Source: Eubacterium sp.
GTDB lineage: Bacteria; Bacillota; Clostridia; Oscillospirales; Acutalibacteraceae
NCBI GenBank assembly: GCA_017446095.1
Contig: JAFSRN010000016.1
Coordinates: 40,914 to 104,913, forward strand
DNA length: 64,000 nucleotides
Direction of reading: 5' to 3'
Part shown: one piece after another, positions 54,319 through 62,997 of the stretch
How the letters are laid out: every line of letters starts with the position of its first letter
Numbering within the stretch: the first letter of the stretch is position 1
Translations under genes and position numbers: made by a program
Notes under the pieces: model-generated
What the model saw: only the letters and a program-made list of their open reading frames with translations
Databases searched by the model: none
Told to the model about the DNA's origin: nothing

Positions 54319-55436
54319 TTCAACAGTTCCTCGTATAATCCAAGAGTTTTAAGCGTAACGTCCTGCCAGTTGTATTTGCTGCAGATGTAATCTGCGCTTG
54401 CGCTTTTGAGCGCGGCTAATTTTTCGCCATCTTTAAGCAGGGCGGCAAGTGTTTTTGCAAGGTCGTTTACATCGCTTTTCTTAAAGTAAACTGCGTTTTC
54501 GCAGCAGACCTCCGTACATTCCGGAATATCGGATGTAAGGCAGGCGTTGCCGTAGCTCATAGCCTCAAGCAGGCTTATCGGCATACCCTCAAGGTCGCTC
54601 GGCAGGCAGTAGATAAGCGCGTTGGAATAAAGCTCGTCCAGCTCGTTGCCCTGAACAAAGCCTGTAAAAATTATGCGCTCGTCGCTACTTGCCTGTTCTT
54701 TTATTTCACGCTCGTAGTCGCTCGTGTGGCTTGCGCCGCCTGCGATAACAAGCTTAACGTCTGTGTCAATGTTCTTGTACGCCTCAATCAGGTAGTGCAA
54801 ACCTTTTTCGGGCACAAGCCTGCCGAGGAAAAGAACGTATCCGTCCTTGCCAATACCGTACTTCTCTTTAATAATATTCGCTTCAAGCGTCTTTGGTCTT
54901 GATATGCCGTTTGGTATAAACACGGTTTCCCTGCCGTAGGTGTCAAGAAAATACTGCCGCACATTTTCGGAAAGAACTATAACCCTGTCTGCGTGCTTTG
55001 CAGCAGTTTTTTCGCCGAACTTAAGGAACTTCGTGGCAAATCCGCCCCACTTGGAACGCTGCCAGTCAAGCCCGTGTATAGTCGCCACGCACTTTTTGCC
55101 GCACAGTTTTGCAAGCAGCATCATCGAGCACGGTCCCTCTGCGTGGAAATGTATAACGTCGTACCTGCCGAACACTGCGCGCATAGTTGCAAACGCGCTG
55201 TAGATAATCGCGTTAAACTTGGCGTTGTCCGGCGTGGGAATCCACTTGATTTTTACGCCCTGCCACTCTTTTAATTTGTCGTCAAACGCTTCGCCTGCAA
55301 TGTGCCGGCTTTTGCGGTTATATGCGGTCACGCTGTTGCCGAGCGCCGCCATACGGCTTGAAAGCTCGCCCACAACAATCTCAACCCCGCCTTCGCGAGA
55401 TGGTATTCTTTTGTGACCTATCATAGCAATTTTCAT
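54315..55436 (-). CDS. Family 4-type glycosyltransferase, DUF1972-like N-terminus
   Basis: A 373-residue GT-B enzyme. The N-terminal segment AMIGHKRIPSREGGVEIVV is typical of DUF1972-like, often rhamnosyl- or glucosyl-transferring, enzymes that act early in capsule repeat-unit assembly. The donor half shows VLFLGRLVPEKGLHYLIEAY and SDLEGMPISLLEAMSYGNAC. It follows the initiating transferase gene by 4 bp, which fits a role as second transferase on the undecaprenyl-linked sugar. Donor sugar unproven. Confidence 0.88.
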   Translation of the reverse strand: MKIAMIGHKRIPSREGGVEIVVGELSSRMAALGNSVTAYNRKSRHIAGEAFDDKLKEWQGVKIKWIPTPDNAKFNAIIYSAFATMRAVFGRYDVIHFHAEGPCSMMLLAKLCGKKCVATIHGLDWQRSKWGGFATKFLKFGEKTAAKHADRVIVLSENVRQYFLDTYGRETVFIPNGISRPKTLEANIIKEKYGIGKDGYVLFLGRLVPEKGLHYLIEAYKNIDTDVKLVIAGGASHTSDYEREIKEQASSDERIIFTGFVQGNELDELYSNALIYCLPSDLEGMPISLLEAMSYGNACLTSDIPECTEVCCENAVYFKKSDVNDLAKTLAALLKDGEKLAALKSASADYICSKYNWQDVTLKTLGLYEELLK

Positions 55437-55440
55437 TTGC

Positions 55441-56934
55441 TTATCTTGCCCCTCTGTGTGTTAAAACTACTATTACTGTTTTAAGCAGAATCTGTATATC
55501 CAAACGGATTGACCACTCGTCTATGTAGCGGAAGTCGAGCTTAACAACCTCCTCAAAATCAGTGATTTCGCTTCTGCCGTTTACCTGCCACATACCCGTA
55601 ATGCCGGGGCGCATGGATAACCTGCGCTTGTGGCGGCTTTCATATTTTCTAAACTCGTCAACCGTCGGCGGACGAGTGCCAACAAGGCTCATATCGCCTT
55701 TAAGCACGTTAAAAAACTGCGGCAGCTCGTCAATGCTGTACTTCCTGATGACCTTGCCCACGTTTGTAATACGCGGGTCGTTTTCCATCTTGAACATAAA
55801 GCCGTCCATCTCGTTTTGCTTAAGGTATTCCGCCTTGCGCTCTTCCGCGTCAACGTACATCGAGCGGATTTTGTAGATGTTAAACGGTCTGCCGTTCCTG
55901 CCTATACGCGTCTGCTTAAAGATTATCGGCCCCGGCGATTCCTTTTTCAGCGGAATCGCAACTATCGCAATTATCGGCAGCGATAAAATACTGCCTATAA
56001 GCCCCAGCACAATATCCGCAATGCGCTTTATTGCAAGCTGCGCGGTGCTGTGCTGCGTTGCAGCAAAGGTCGCCATCGGATAGCCTGCGTACACGCGGCA
56101 GTTGATGTTGTTGAACTTGCTCTCGTCAAGCATTTTTGAAAGTCGCGGAATATTGAGGTGTACGGTTATTCCCATATCCTCAAGTTCCTCAACGATTTCC
56201 TGTATAAATTCGGTGTCCTGCTCGTTGATGTTGATAAACACCTCGTCAAGCGGTGCGGAACGTATCCATTCCATATAATCCGCGCCGGAAGATATTACGG
56301 GAATGTCGCAAAAGCTTTTTGGATATTCCTTCTTCTGCGTGAGCACGGCAGCGCTTCCGTTAATCTCATCTTCCATTTCACTGCGGCGGTGACCTATAAC
56401 CTCGTCAACAAGCACCACGCCCGTAACCTTGAGCGTCCAGTCGTTCAGGATACCGCTTATAAACTCCTCCGCAATGTCGCTTGTGGTAATAACGCCTGCA
56501 ATGGACGCCGTCTTGCTGTGGGTGAAAAAGCCCGTTATCCACCGTTTGAGGAAATACCTTTCGGGGAACAGCAGCACAATGTAAATCAGGTATCCCGCAA
56601 GCAGCATATATCGCGATTCAAGCACGCGGCTCTTAAGTAATACAAGCACCGTCAGCAGCATAAAATATGTCAGCGTTGCGTTGCGTATAAGCGATACTGT
56701 TTCGTGCGAGCGGTTGCGCTGCGTTATGTCAATTCTTGAATAAAATCCCGTAAACACAACGGTGTAGGTTACAACAAGCACAAATATGTACTGGTACCAC
56801 ACGTTGGCAGGGTAGTCGGCAATTTTTACATAAACATAGTGAAACGCAACATAAGATATTATGTTTGCAATTATAAGGCAGGCAAGGTCGGCAAGATATT
56901 CAAGCCTGAACTGAACCTTTCCCTTTTTTTCCAT
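55441..56934 (-). CDS. Undecaprenyl-phosphate glycosyl-1-phosphate transferase (initiating transferase)
   Basis: A 497-residue polyisoprenyl-phosphate sugar-1-phosphate transferase of the CpsE/WbaP type. Four or five transmembrane segments come first (about 10-125), then a cytoplasmic Rossmann-like region (about 150-290), a further membrane segment (about 305-330, RIADIVLGLIGSILSLPI) and the catalytic C-terminal domain with PGPIIFKQTRIGRNGRPFNI, KIRSM, DELPQFFNVLKGDMSLVGTR and RPGITGMWQVNGRS. It starts the repeat unit on the lipid carrier. It is separated from the kinase gene by 89 bp with three small hairpins, the largest gap in the operon. Confidence 0.93.
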   Translation of the reverse strand: MEKKGKVQFRLEYLADLACLIIANIISYVAFHYVYVKIADYPANVWYQYIFVLVVTYTVVFTGFYSRIDITQRNRSHETVSLIRNATLTYFMLLTVLVLLKSRVLESRYMLLAGYLIYIVLLFPERYFLKRWITGFFTHSKTASIAGVITTSDIAEEFISGILNDWTLKVTGVVLVDEVIGHRRSEMEDEINGSAAVLTQKKEYPKSFCDIPVISSGADYMEWIRSAPLDEVFININEQDTEFIQEIVEELEDMGITVHLNIPRLSKMLDESKFNNINCRVYAGYPMATFAATQHSTAQLAIKRIADIVLGLIGSILSLPIIAIVAIPLKKESPGPIIFKQTRIGRNGRPFNIYKIRSMYVDAEERKAEYLKQNEMDGFMFKMENDPRITNVGKVIRKYSIDELPQFFNVLKGDMSLVGTRPPTVDEFRKYESRHKRRLSMRPGITGMWQVNGRSEITDFEEVVKLDFRYIDEWSIRLDIQILLKTVIVVLTHRGAR

Positions 56935-56960
56935 TGTTTATCACCTGAATAATAATAGTT

Positions 56961-57013
56961 TGAGGTAATGCCTCAATCTGCCTTACGGCAGCAGCCCCCT
57001 TGTAAAAAGGGGG
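56961..57013. repeat. Three short palindromes between cpsD-like and initiating transferase genes
   Basis: TGAGGTAATGCCTCA, CTGCCTTACGGCAG and CCCCCTTGTAAAAAGGGGG in a row. They may form a partial terminator or RNA processing site inside the operon, separating the regulatory genes from the assembly genes. Confidence 0.6.
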
Positions 57014-57023
57014 ACAATGCTAA

Positions 57024-57782
57024 TCAGTATTTGTAATTATAATTATAGTCGTAGTTGTAATTATAATTGTACCTGCGGTAGTAGGAATAGTACTTCTTCT
57101 TATCGCTGCTAACGTCGTTGATAATAAAGCCAAGCACGTTTGCGTCAATCTGGTCAAGCGTTGCAACGGTTGTCTTAACGTCGTTGATGTTGGTTGTGTC
57201 GGTCTTAATAATCAGCACGTAGCCCGTTACCTTCTGCGCAAACAGCGTGGAGTCGGTAACAATGTTAATCGGCGGCGTGTCAATAAACACGCAGTCGTAG
57301 TGGTCCTTAACAAAGCTCAGCAGCTTGTCCATACGGCTTGAGGAAAGTAGCTCCGCAGGGTTCGGCGGAATTTTGCCTGCCGTGAGTACGGACAGATTTT
57401 CAATCGGTGTCTTGGATACGGAAATGCTGTCCGTCAGCCCTGCCAGAATTTCCGACAGTCCGTTTTTAACGGGGATGGAAAACATTCTGTGCATCGTGGG
57501 GTTACGCATATCGGAGTCGATAACAAGCGTCTTTTTGCCCATCTGCGCAAAGCTGATTGCAAGGTTGATTGTGTTAATCGTCTTGCCGTTGTTAGCCGTG
57601 GGGCTTGTTATAACGAACACGGGGCATTTTTCGCCCTGCTGTATAAACATAAGGTTTGTGCGGATTGAGTTGTACGCCTCTTTTACCTGGAACGAGGAAT
57701 CTGCGCTCAGGATTTTGCTTGGGTCTGCGCGGTTAAAGCCGTTGTTTTCAGCCAGTTTTCTGCGCTTATTTCGCTTTGTCAT
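57024..57782 (-). CDS. CpsD/CapB-type tyrosine autokinase
   Basis: A 252-residue BY-kinase. The Walker A motif is ITSPTANNGKT (about residues 58-68), Walker A' is LVIDSDMRNP and Walker B is CVFIDTPP. The C-terminus is an extreme tyrosine cluster: twelve Tyr in the last 25 residues, mainly alternating Asn-Tyr, encoded by near-tandem 6-bp units. Such clusters are autophosphorylated and control chain length and export with the Wzz-like partner. The start follows AAGGAG by 9 nt and overlaps the Wzz-like gene by 17 bp, as typical of Firmicutes capsule loci, where the activator and kinase are separate proteins. Confidence 0.92.
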   Translation of the reverse strand: MTKRNKRRKLAENNGFNRADPSKILSADSSFQVKEAYNSIRTNLMFIQQGEKCPVFVITSPTANNGKTINTINLAISFAQMGKKTLVIDSDMRNPTMHRMFSIPVKNGLSEILAGLTDSISVSKTPIENLSVLTAGKIPPNPAELLSSSRMDKLLSFVKDHYDCVFIDTPPINIVTDSTLFAQKVTGYVLIIKTDTTNINDVKTTVATLDQIDANVLGFIINDVSSDKKKYYSYYRRYNYNYNYDYNYNYKY

Positions 57783-58587
57783 TAGATACATCTCCTTTCG
57801 CACTCTGAATATTCTTTAACAGGGATTCGCTCGGCTGCGGCATAACCTCCGCAATTTCGGGCTCGCCCTTCTTTGCACCGTATTTGCCCGACTCGTTTGC
57901 GCTGTTAAGGCGCGGAATAGTACCGAGTACGGGTATATCAAACTCGCGCTCAAGGTCTTTTGACTCGGTGATTGACGTGTCAAATATCTCGTAGATAAAG
58001 AAGCATGCGAACGACAGCACAAGACCTGCGAGCAGTCCGAGCATTATGTTGCGCTTAAGGTTCGGCGACGATGGCTTTTGCGGCACCTTTGCGTAGTCGA
58101 TTACCTTGATACCGCCGCCCTCAACTATTTTTACAATCTCGTCGGGGGCGATGCGCGCAACCGCGTTTGCAATTTTTTCCGCCGTGTTGGCGTCGGGATG
58201 CCGCACTGTAACGGTAAACGCCTGTATACCCTCAACCGCGCCTGCGGAAATGGAATCCTTAATCTCGTTGGTCGAGTTAATCTGCAGTTCCTTTGCAACC
58301 TTATCAACAACCGTGTCGCTCTTGATAATGTAAACGTAAAGCTCTGCAAGCTTTTCCGCGGCGTTCATCTCGTCGCCCGTCACGCTCGACGAAGTGTTAA
58401 TCGTGTTCGTCGTGCTTTTTGCGTAAAATTTAACGGTGGCTGTATAAGTAGGCGTAATAAAGAGCTGCGTAAACGCGCCCGACAGCACACCGCCTAAAAT
58501 AGTGATGAGAACAATGTATATAACCTTGTTCCTCATCATATACATAATTTTCCTCAAATCAATTTCGATTTCTCTGTTTTCGTTCAT
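57766..58587 (-). CDS. Wzz/CapA-type chain-length determinant, kinase activator
   Basis: A 273-residue membrane protein. The Wzz domain has two transmembrane helices (about residues 20-42 and 175-197); the proline-rich stretch VPQKPSSPNLKRNIMLGLLA before the second helix is a family hallmark. The cytoplasmic C-terminal tail (about 200-273) should touch and activate the tyrosine kinase encoded next. First gene of the capsule operon with a strong GGAGG ribosome site; a longer open frame upstream crosses the leader and is rejected. Confidence 0.9.
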   Translation of the reverse strand: MNENREIEIDLRKIMYMMRNKVIYIVLITILGGVLSGAFTQLFITPTYTATVKFYAKSTTNTINTSSSVTGDEMNAAEKLAELYVYIIKSDTVVDKVAKELQINSTNEIKDSISAGAVEGIQAFTVTVRHPDANTAEKIANAVARIAPDEIVKIVEGGGIKVIDYAKVPQKPSSPNLKRNIMLGLLAGLVLSFACFFIYEIFDTSITESKDLEREFDIPVLGTIPRLNSANESGKYGAKKGEPEIAEVMPQPSESLLKNIQSAKGDVSNDKAK

Positions 58588-58631
58588 CGTAATCCTCCTC
58601 GTATAAAAGTAGGCGTAAAGATACATAATGT

Positions 58632-58660
58632 ATTATAACAACTCTAATCTTTAAAGTCAA
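58632..58660 (-). promoter_or_regulatory. Promoter of the 13-gene capsule operon
   Basis: Minus-strand TTGACT (-35), 17-bp spacer, perfect TATAAT (-10), 44 bp before the Wzz-like start. No other comparable promoter is seen before the end of the operon at 44.65 kb. Confidence 0.83.
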
Positions 58661-58684
58661 TTATAATTTGTATATTATAATAAA

Positions 58685-58710
58685 ATACCAATTCTTGCGG
58701 GAATTGGTAT
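58685..58710 (-). terminator. Second terminator-like hairpin after rny
   Basis: ATACCAATTC / GAATTGGTAT, 10-bp perfect stem with loop TTGCGG; followed on the minus strand by TTTATTAT. It insulates the capsule promoter from rny transcription. Confidence 0.72.
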
Positions 58711-58736
58711 TTCAGTTAGCAGTCTTGCTATATAAA

Positions 58737-58808
58737 TGGGCGTGGGCGGAGCCCACCCTACAACCGAAAACTGAAAACCGAAAACTGAAAACTGAAATCT
58801 GAAAACTA
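58737..58808. repeat. Repeat island: GTGGGCGGAGCCCAC palindrome and GAAAACT heptamers
   Basis: GGGCGTGGGCGGAGCCCACCC followed by CTACAACC and about seven degenerate 7-bp units (GAAAACT, GAAAACC). Same order of modules as at 12.6 and 61.9 kb. Confidence 0.72.
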
Positions 58809-58810
58809 AA

Positions 58811-58832
58811 AAGGCAACCCTCAGGTTGCCTT
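58811..58832 (-). terminator. Intrinsic terminator of rny
   Basis: AAGGCAACC / GGTTGCCTT, 9-bp perfect stem, followed on the minus strand by TTTTTAG-like T-run. Confidence 0.87.
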
Positions 58833-58837
58833 TTACT

Positions 58838-60394
58838 CTACTTAGCTATATCAGATGTTCTGCTTTCGCGGATGATGTTAACCTTAATCTGTCCGGGATA
58901 ATCCATCTCGTCCTCAATGCGCTTAACAATCTCTCGTGCTACAAGCGGCATCTTCTTGTCGTCAATAATTTCAGGCTTAACCATAACGCGAACCTCTCTG
59001 CCTGCCTGGATAGCGTATGCCTTTTCAACGCCGTTAAAGCTGGTAGAAATCTCCTCAAGCTGCTGAAGGCGCTTGATGTAGTTCTCGATATTCTCACGTC
59101 TTGCGCCCGGTCTTGCAGCGGAAACTGCGTCAGCCGCCTGCACAAGCGCTGCAACAACAGTCTTGCACTCAACGTCGCCGTGGTGCGCCTGGATTGCGTG
59201 AACAATAGCCTCATTTTCCTTGTACTTGCGCGCATATTCCACGCCAAGTGCAATGTGTCCGCCTTCCATCTCGTGGTCAACAGCCTTACCAATATCGTGC
59301 AGCAAGCCTGCGCGGCGTGCCTGCTTCTCGTCAACGCCGAGCTCGGCAGCCATAAGACCTGCGATATACGATACCTCAAGCGAGTGCTTGAGCACGCTCT
59401 GACCGTAGGATGTGCGGTATTTGAGTTTGCCGAGCAGCTTGACAAGCTCGGGGTGAATGGAGCCGCAGTTTGCGCTGATAACAGCCTTTTCGCCCTCTGC
59501 CTTAACGGTCTGCTCAACCTCTTTTTTAGCCTTTTCGTACATTTCCTCAATTCTGGTCGGGTGGATTCTGCCGTCCTGAATGAGTTTTTCAAGCGTCAGC
59601 CTTGCGATTTCACGCCTTACGGGGTCAAACGCGCTGACAGTAATTGCTTCGGGCGTGTCGTCAATAATAAGCTCTGCGCCCGTAATCTGTTCGATAGAGC
59701 GGATGTTGCGTCCCTCTCTGCCGATGATGCGTCCCTTCATATCGTCTGAAGGAAGCGATACAACATAAACTGTGGTTTCTGCTGTGTGGTCAGCCGCACA
59801 GCGCTGAATAGCGGTGCCTATGATTTCCCTTGCCAGAACGTCGCTCTGGTCACGAATCATCTGCTCGTATTCAAGAATACGCTTGCTCTTTTCAACGTCA
59901 AGCTCTGCCTCAAGGGACTGCATAAGCTGCTTTTTAGCCTCCTCTTGCGACAGACCTGATATTCTTTCAAGCATATCAAACTGGCTTTTCTTGATGCCAT
60001 CGATTTCAAGTAGTTTGTCATCAACTTGCTTAAGCTTTTCGCTTAAATGTTCACTTTTTGATTCAAGATTATCAGCGCGTTTATCAAGATATTCTTCACG
60101 CTGATTAAGTCTTTTTTCCTGGCGCTGAACTTCATTACGTCTTTCGCGTATTTCCTTATCAGCGTCGGAACGAAGCTTGTGGATTTCGTCACGTGCTTCA
60201 AGCAAACGCGACTTCTTTGTTTTTTCCGCCTCGGATAAAGCGTCGTTAATAATTTGTGTGGCTTTGTTTTTTGCATTTTCGGTATCTTTTTCAATCTTCT
60301 TTGTCTGCAGAATCATACCTGCAAGCACACCGAGCATACAAAATACAACGGCACATACAACTGCAATAATAATTGCAACAGTAATACTCAACAT
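58838..60394 (-). CDS. rny: Ribonuclease Y
   Basis: A 518-residue endoribonuclease that starts mRNA decay at the membrane in Gram-positive bacteria. In order: an N-terminal transmembrane helix (about residues 2-25), a long coiled coil (about 30-190), a KH RNA-binding domain ([20 protein letters not shown], about 220-245), and an HD domain with the metal-binding [10 protein letters not shown] (about 360-370) and later HHGDVE. Length is exactly that of the family. The start is the ATG 8 nt after AAGGAGG; a GTG three codons upstream overlaps the ribosome site. Single-gene unit with its own promoter. Confidence 0.96.
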   Translation of the reverse strand: MLSITVAIIIAVVCAVVFCMLGVLAGMILQTKKIEKDTENAKNKATQIINDALSEAEKTKKSRLLEARDEIHKLRSDADKEIRERRNEVQRQEKRLNQREEYLDKRADNLESKSEHLSEKLKQVDDKLLEIDGIKKSQFDMLERISGLSQEEAKKQLMQSLEAELDVEKSKRILEYEQMIRDQSDVLAREIIGTAIQRCAADHTAETTVYVVSLPSDDMKGRIIGREGRNIRSIEQITGAELIIDDTPEAITVSAFDPVRREIARLTLEKLIQDGRIHPTRIEEMYEKAKKEVEQTVKAEGEKAVISANCGSIHPELVKLLGKLKYRTSYGQSVLKHSLEVSYIAGLMAAELGVDEKQARRAGLLHDIGKAVDHEMEGGHIALGVEYARKYKENEAIVHAIQAHHGDVECKTVVAALVQAADAVSAARPGARRENIENYIKRLQQLEEISTSFNGVEKAYAIQAGREVRVMVKPEIIDDKKMPLVAREIVKRIEDEMDYPGQIKVNIIRESRTSDIAK

Positions 60395-60538
60395 CAATAG
60401 CACCTCCTTCTGTTTAGATTTTTACACATTGTTTCGATAAAATTTCATCAGAAAAGGTACAGTTTTATGCAATTTCAAAGTCCTGTACGCCGCGTTTTTG
60501 CAAACAAAAAACACTTCGGCATATAGAATTTCCTAATT

Positions 60539-60567
60539 ATATTACAACAATATCTTGTACTTGTCAA
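60539..60567 (-). promoter_or_regulatory. Promoter of rny
   Basis: Minus-strand TTGACA (-35), 17-bp spacer, TAATAT (-10). It lies about 145 bp upstream of the start codon, so rny has a long leader; no known riboswitch is recognised in that leader. Confidence 0.7.
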
Positions 60568-60651
60568 GGAAATACCACCACAGATTGCAGCATATTTACA
60601 AATTAGTAACAATTTTATTACGCCCTGCACAGCCGCAGGGCAAAAAAACTA

Positions 60652-60680
60652 TTGACTTTAACACTTTTATGTGCTAAACT
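60652..60680 (+). promoter_or_regulatory. Promoter of the ABC substrate-binding protein gene
   Basis: TTGACT (-35), 17-bp spacer, TAAACT (-10), 43 bp before the start codon. A GCCCTGC / GCAGGGC hairpin (60623-60640) stands just upstream. Together with the rny promoter this accounts for the 329-bp gap; no gene is seen in it. Confidence 0.72.
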
Positions 60681-60723
60681 GTGTCTTGCAATCAAAAAGA
60701 AATTTTTAAAGGAGATTTTACTA

Positions 60724-61749
60724 ATGAATAAGATTGTCAAAAAAGTACTCGGTATCGGCTTATCCGTAGCACTTGTAGGCGGCATGTTTGCAGCTTGCTC
60801 AGGCGGCAACGGTGGCGAAACCAACACAGACGCAAAAACCTGGAAAGTAGGTATCTGCCAGCTCGTACAGCACGAAGCTCTTGACGCGGCTACAAAAGGC
60901 TTTAAGGACGAGCTCACAAAGCGTGCAGAGGCAGACGGCAACAAGATTGAATTCAACGAGCAGAACGCTGCAGGCGACTCTGCTACCTGCGCAACAATCA
61001 CAAACGGTTTTGTAGCAGACGGCGTTGACCTCATCATGGCAAATGCAACACCTGCACTTCAGGCAGCATCACAGTCAACAACAGAAATTCCGATCGTTGC
61101 CACATCAGTAACAGACTTCGCTTCAGCTCTTGAGATTGATTCAAAAGACTGGACAGGCAAGTCAGGCATCAACGTAACAGGTACTTCCGACCTTGCACCT
61201 CTTTCAGAGCAGGCTGCAATGTTCAAGGACCTCGCACCGGAAGCAAAGACAATCGGTATCGTTTACTGCTCAGCAGAGGCTAACTCTGTTTACCAGGCAA
61301 AGGAAGTTGCTAAAGAACTCAAAGCACTCGGTCTTGAGTCACAGGAATTCTCCGCAGCTGACACAAACGAAATTGCTTCTGTAGTACAGAACGCTTGTGA
61401 TAAGTGCGACGCACTCTACATTCCTACAGATAACACAATGGCATCTGCAACAGGTACAATCGAGCCTATCGTTGCAAAGGCTAAGAAGGTTGTAATCGCA
61501 GGTGAAGAGGGTATCTGCAAGGGTTGCGGTCTTGCAACACTTTCAATCAGCTACGAGGCTATCGGCCGCAATGCAGGTAAGATGGCTTACGAAATCCTTA
61601 AGGACGGCAAGAACCCTGCAGAAATGGATATCGCAGTTCCTACTAAGGACGACGTTATCTACAAGATTGTTCCTTCAAGAGCAAAGGATCTCGGCATCAC
61701 AGCACCTGAAGGCTACGAAGAGCTTTCAACAGAAGAAGCTGCTGAATAA
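60724..61749 (+). CDS. ABC transporter substrate-binding lipoprotein (TrpX-like)
   Basis: A 341-residue lipoprotein: signal peptide with lipobox around MFAACSGG (modified Cys near residue 22), a short Gly/Asn linker, then a type I periplasmic-binding fold of the ABC_sub_bind group (WKVGICQLVQHEALDAATKG, NATPALQAASQSTTEIPIVA, VYCSAEANSVYQAKEVAKEL, DALYIPTDNTMAS). Members with this permease/ATPase pairing include the TrpXYZ tryptophan system of streptococci and clostridia, so an aromatic amino acid or related compound is a candidate substrate; this is inference. Codon use is biased to the common codons, and the GGAGA site plus promoter suggest high expression. It is followed by a terminator. 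Confidence 0.85.
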   Translation: MNKIVKKVLGIGLSVALVGGMFAACSGGNGGETNTDAKTWKVGICQLVQHEALDAATKGFKDELTKRAEADGNKIEFNEQNAAGDSATCATITNGFVADGVDLIMANATPALQAASQSTTEIPIVATSVTDFASALEIDSKDWTGKSGINVTGTSDLAPLSEQAAMFKDLAPEAKTIGIVYCSAEANSVYQAKEVAKELKALGLESQEFSAADTNEIASVVQNACDKCDALYIPTDNTMASATGTIEPIVAKAKKVVIAGEEGICKGCGLATLSISYEAIGRNAGKMAYEILKDGKNPAEMDIAVPTKDDVIYKIVPSRAKDLGITAPEGYEELSTEEAAE

Positions 61750-61764
61750 TTAATTCACACACCG

Positions 61765-61790
61765 AAAGCCGTCCGATGGGCGGCTTTTTT
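61765..61790 (+). terminator. Terminator after the substrate-binding protein gene
   Basis: AAAGCCGTCC / GGGCGGCTTT stem with a short loop, followed by TTT and GTG. It limits read-through into permease genes, which have their own promoter. Confidence 0.8.
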
Positions 61791-61799
61791 GTGTGGTAT

Positions 61800-62000
61800 T
61801 ATAGTTTTAAGTGTTGAGTGTTAAGCTTTAGGTTACTCGCTGCGCTCGTACAATTAACGGTTCGTTGCGGACGCCAACCACTGCGAACTTGTACGAATGA
61901 GCAACTGTAGGGGCTGGCATCCCTGACAGCCCGCATTATAATCAGGTGTGGACAAAGTCCACCCGACAACTGAAAACTGAAAACGGAATACTGAAAACTG
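61800..62000. repeat. Large repeat island inside the transporter locus
   Basis: In order: TTTTAAGTGTTGAGTGTTAAG units; GGTTACTCGCTGCGCTCG; an imperfect CGTTGCGGACGCCAACCACTG part; a GTAGGGGCTGGCATCCCTGA palindrome ending CAGCCCGC; GGTGTGGACAAAGTCCACCC; and tandem ACTGAAA units. It fills most of the 345-bp gap and includes nearly every module of the family. Confidence 0.75.
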
Positions 62001-62013
62001 TAACAAATTTTTC

Positions 62014-62042
62014 TTGACCTTTTAGTATTTTTTTGATATTCT
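62014..62042 (+). promoter_or_regulatory. Promoter of the permease-ATPase genes
   Basis: TTGACC (-35), 17-bp spacer, TATTCT (-10), 53 bp before the permease start; begins directly after the repeat island. Confidence 0.65.
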
Positions 62043-62094
62043 ATATATTACTGATTTTTTAAATATATTTATAAACATATTTAAGGAGAATATT

Positions 62095-62997
62095 ATGAGC
62101 GGATTTTTGGCAGCACTGCCGGGTGCCGCTGCCCAGGGTATTATCTGGGGTATTATGGCAATCGGCGTGTATATCACATTCAGGGTGCTCGACGTAGCCG
62201 ACCTTACGGTTGACGGCACTATGGGCACCGGCGGCGCAGTAGTTGTGCTGTGTATGGTAAACGGAATGCCTGTTTACCTTGCAATGCTTATCGCTTTTGT
62301 TGCGGGCTGTATTGCAGGCTTTGTAACGGGCGTGTTCCACACAAAGTTCGGCATACCCGCCATCCTTGCAGGTATCCTTACGCAGCTTTCGCTGTACTCG
62401 GTTAACCTGCGCATACTCGGCGGCAAGGCAAACCAGCCGCTTAGCTCGCGTAACTATAAACTGCTTTTCTCACTTGGCGAAATTCCTAAGTCGCTTATCA
62501 TCGGCGCAATCTTTGTTGCCGTAGTAATTGCAGCGCTTTACTGGTTCTTCGGCACAGAGCTCGGCCACGGCATCCGTGCAACGGGTAATAACGAGGCTAT
62601 GGCTCGCGCCAACGGTATTAATACCGACAGGAACAAGGTGCTCGGTCTTATCCTTTCAAACGGTATCGTTGCACTTTCGGGCGCAATGCTCACACAGTTC
62701 CAGGGCTACGCAGACGTAAATATGGGACGTGGCGCAATCGTTATCGGTCTTGCAGCGGTTATTATCGGCGAGGTTATCTTCGGCAAAATCTTCAAGAACT
62801 TCGCGCTCAAGCTGCTTGCAGTTACAGTCGGCGGTGTTGTTTACTATGCGGTTATCACGCTCGTACTTCGTCTTGGTCTTAACGCAAACGACCTCAAGCT
62901 GTTCACAGCGCTCGTCGTTGCACTCTTCCTCGGCGTTCCTTATTGGAAAAACAAGGTTGCCGCAAAGAATGTCAAGGTAAAGGAGGTTAAGGAATAA
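62095..62997 (+). CDS. ABC transporter permease (TrpY-like, BPD_transp_2 family)
   Basis: A 300-residue permease with about eight to nine transmembrane helices. GAAAQGIIWGIMAIGVYITF and the following FRVLDVADLTVDGTMGTGGA are characteristic of the branched-chain/sugar-type permease subgroup that pairs with ABC_sub_bind proteins; the cytoplasmic coupling loop is likely GTELGHGIRATGNNEAMARA. The ribosome site is AAGGAG. The stop codon shares a base with the start of the ATPase gene (TAATG), so the two proteins are made together. Confidence 0.88.
   Translation: MSGFLAALPGAAAQGIIWGIMAIGVYITFRVLDVADLTVDGTMGTGGAVVVLCMVNGMPVYLAMLIAFVAGCIAGFVTGVFHTKFGIPAILAGILTQLSLYSVNLRILGGKANQPLSSRNYKLLFSLGEIPKSLIIGAIFVAVVIAALYWFFGTELGHGIRATGNNEAMARANGINTDRNKVLGLILSNGIVALSGAMLTQFQGYADVNMGRGAIVIGLAAVIIGEVIFGKIFKNFALKLLAVTVGGVVYYAVITLVLRLGLNANDLKLFTALVVALFLGVPYWKNKVAAKNVKVKEVKE

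Noticed and set aside
58766-58808. Tandem 7-bp units considered as a CRISPR array
   Set aside because: Units are 7 bp, contiguous and degenerate, without spacers; no cas genes are present.
58826-59749. A 307-residue plus-strand open frame opposite rny
   Set aside because: Antisense to the KH/HD part of RNase Y and begins in the rny terminator; no ribosome site.
60623-60640. GCCCTGC/GCAGGGC hairpin as an rny or transporter terminator
   Set aside because: The T-run is on the wrong side for the plus strand and weak on the minus strand, and no gene ends there; it may be an upstream element of the promoter region.
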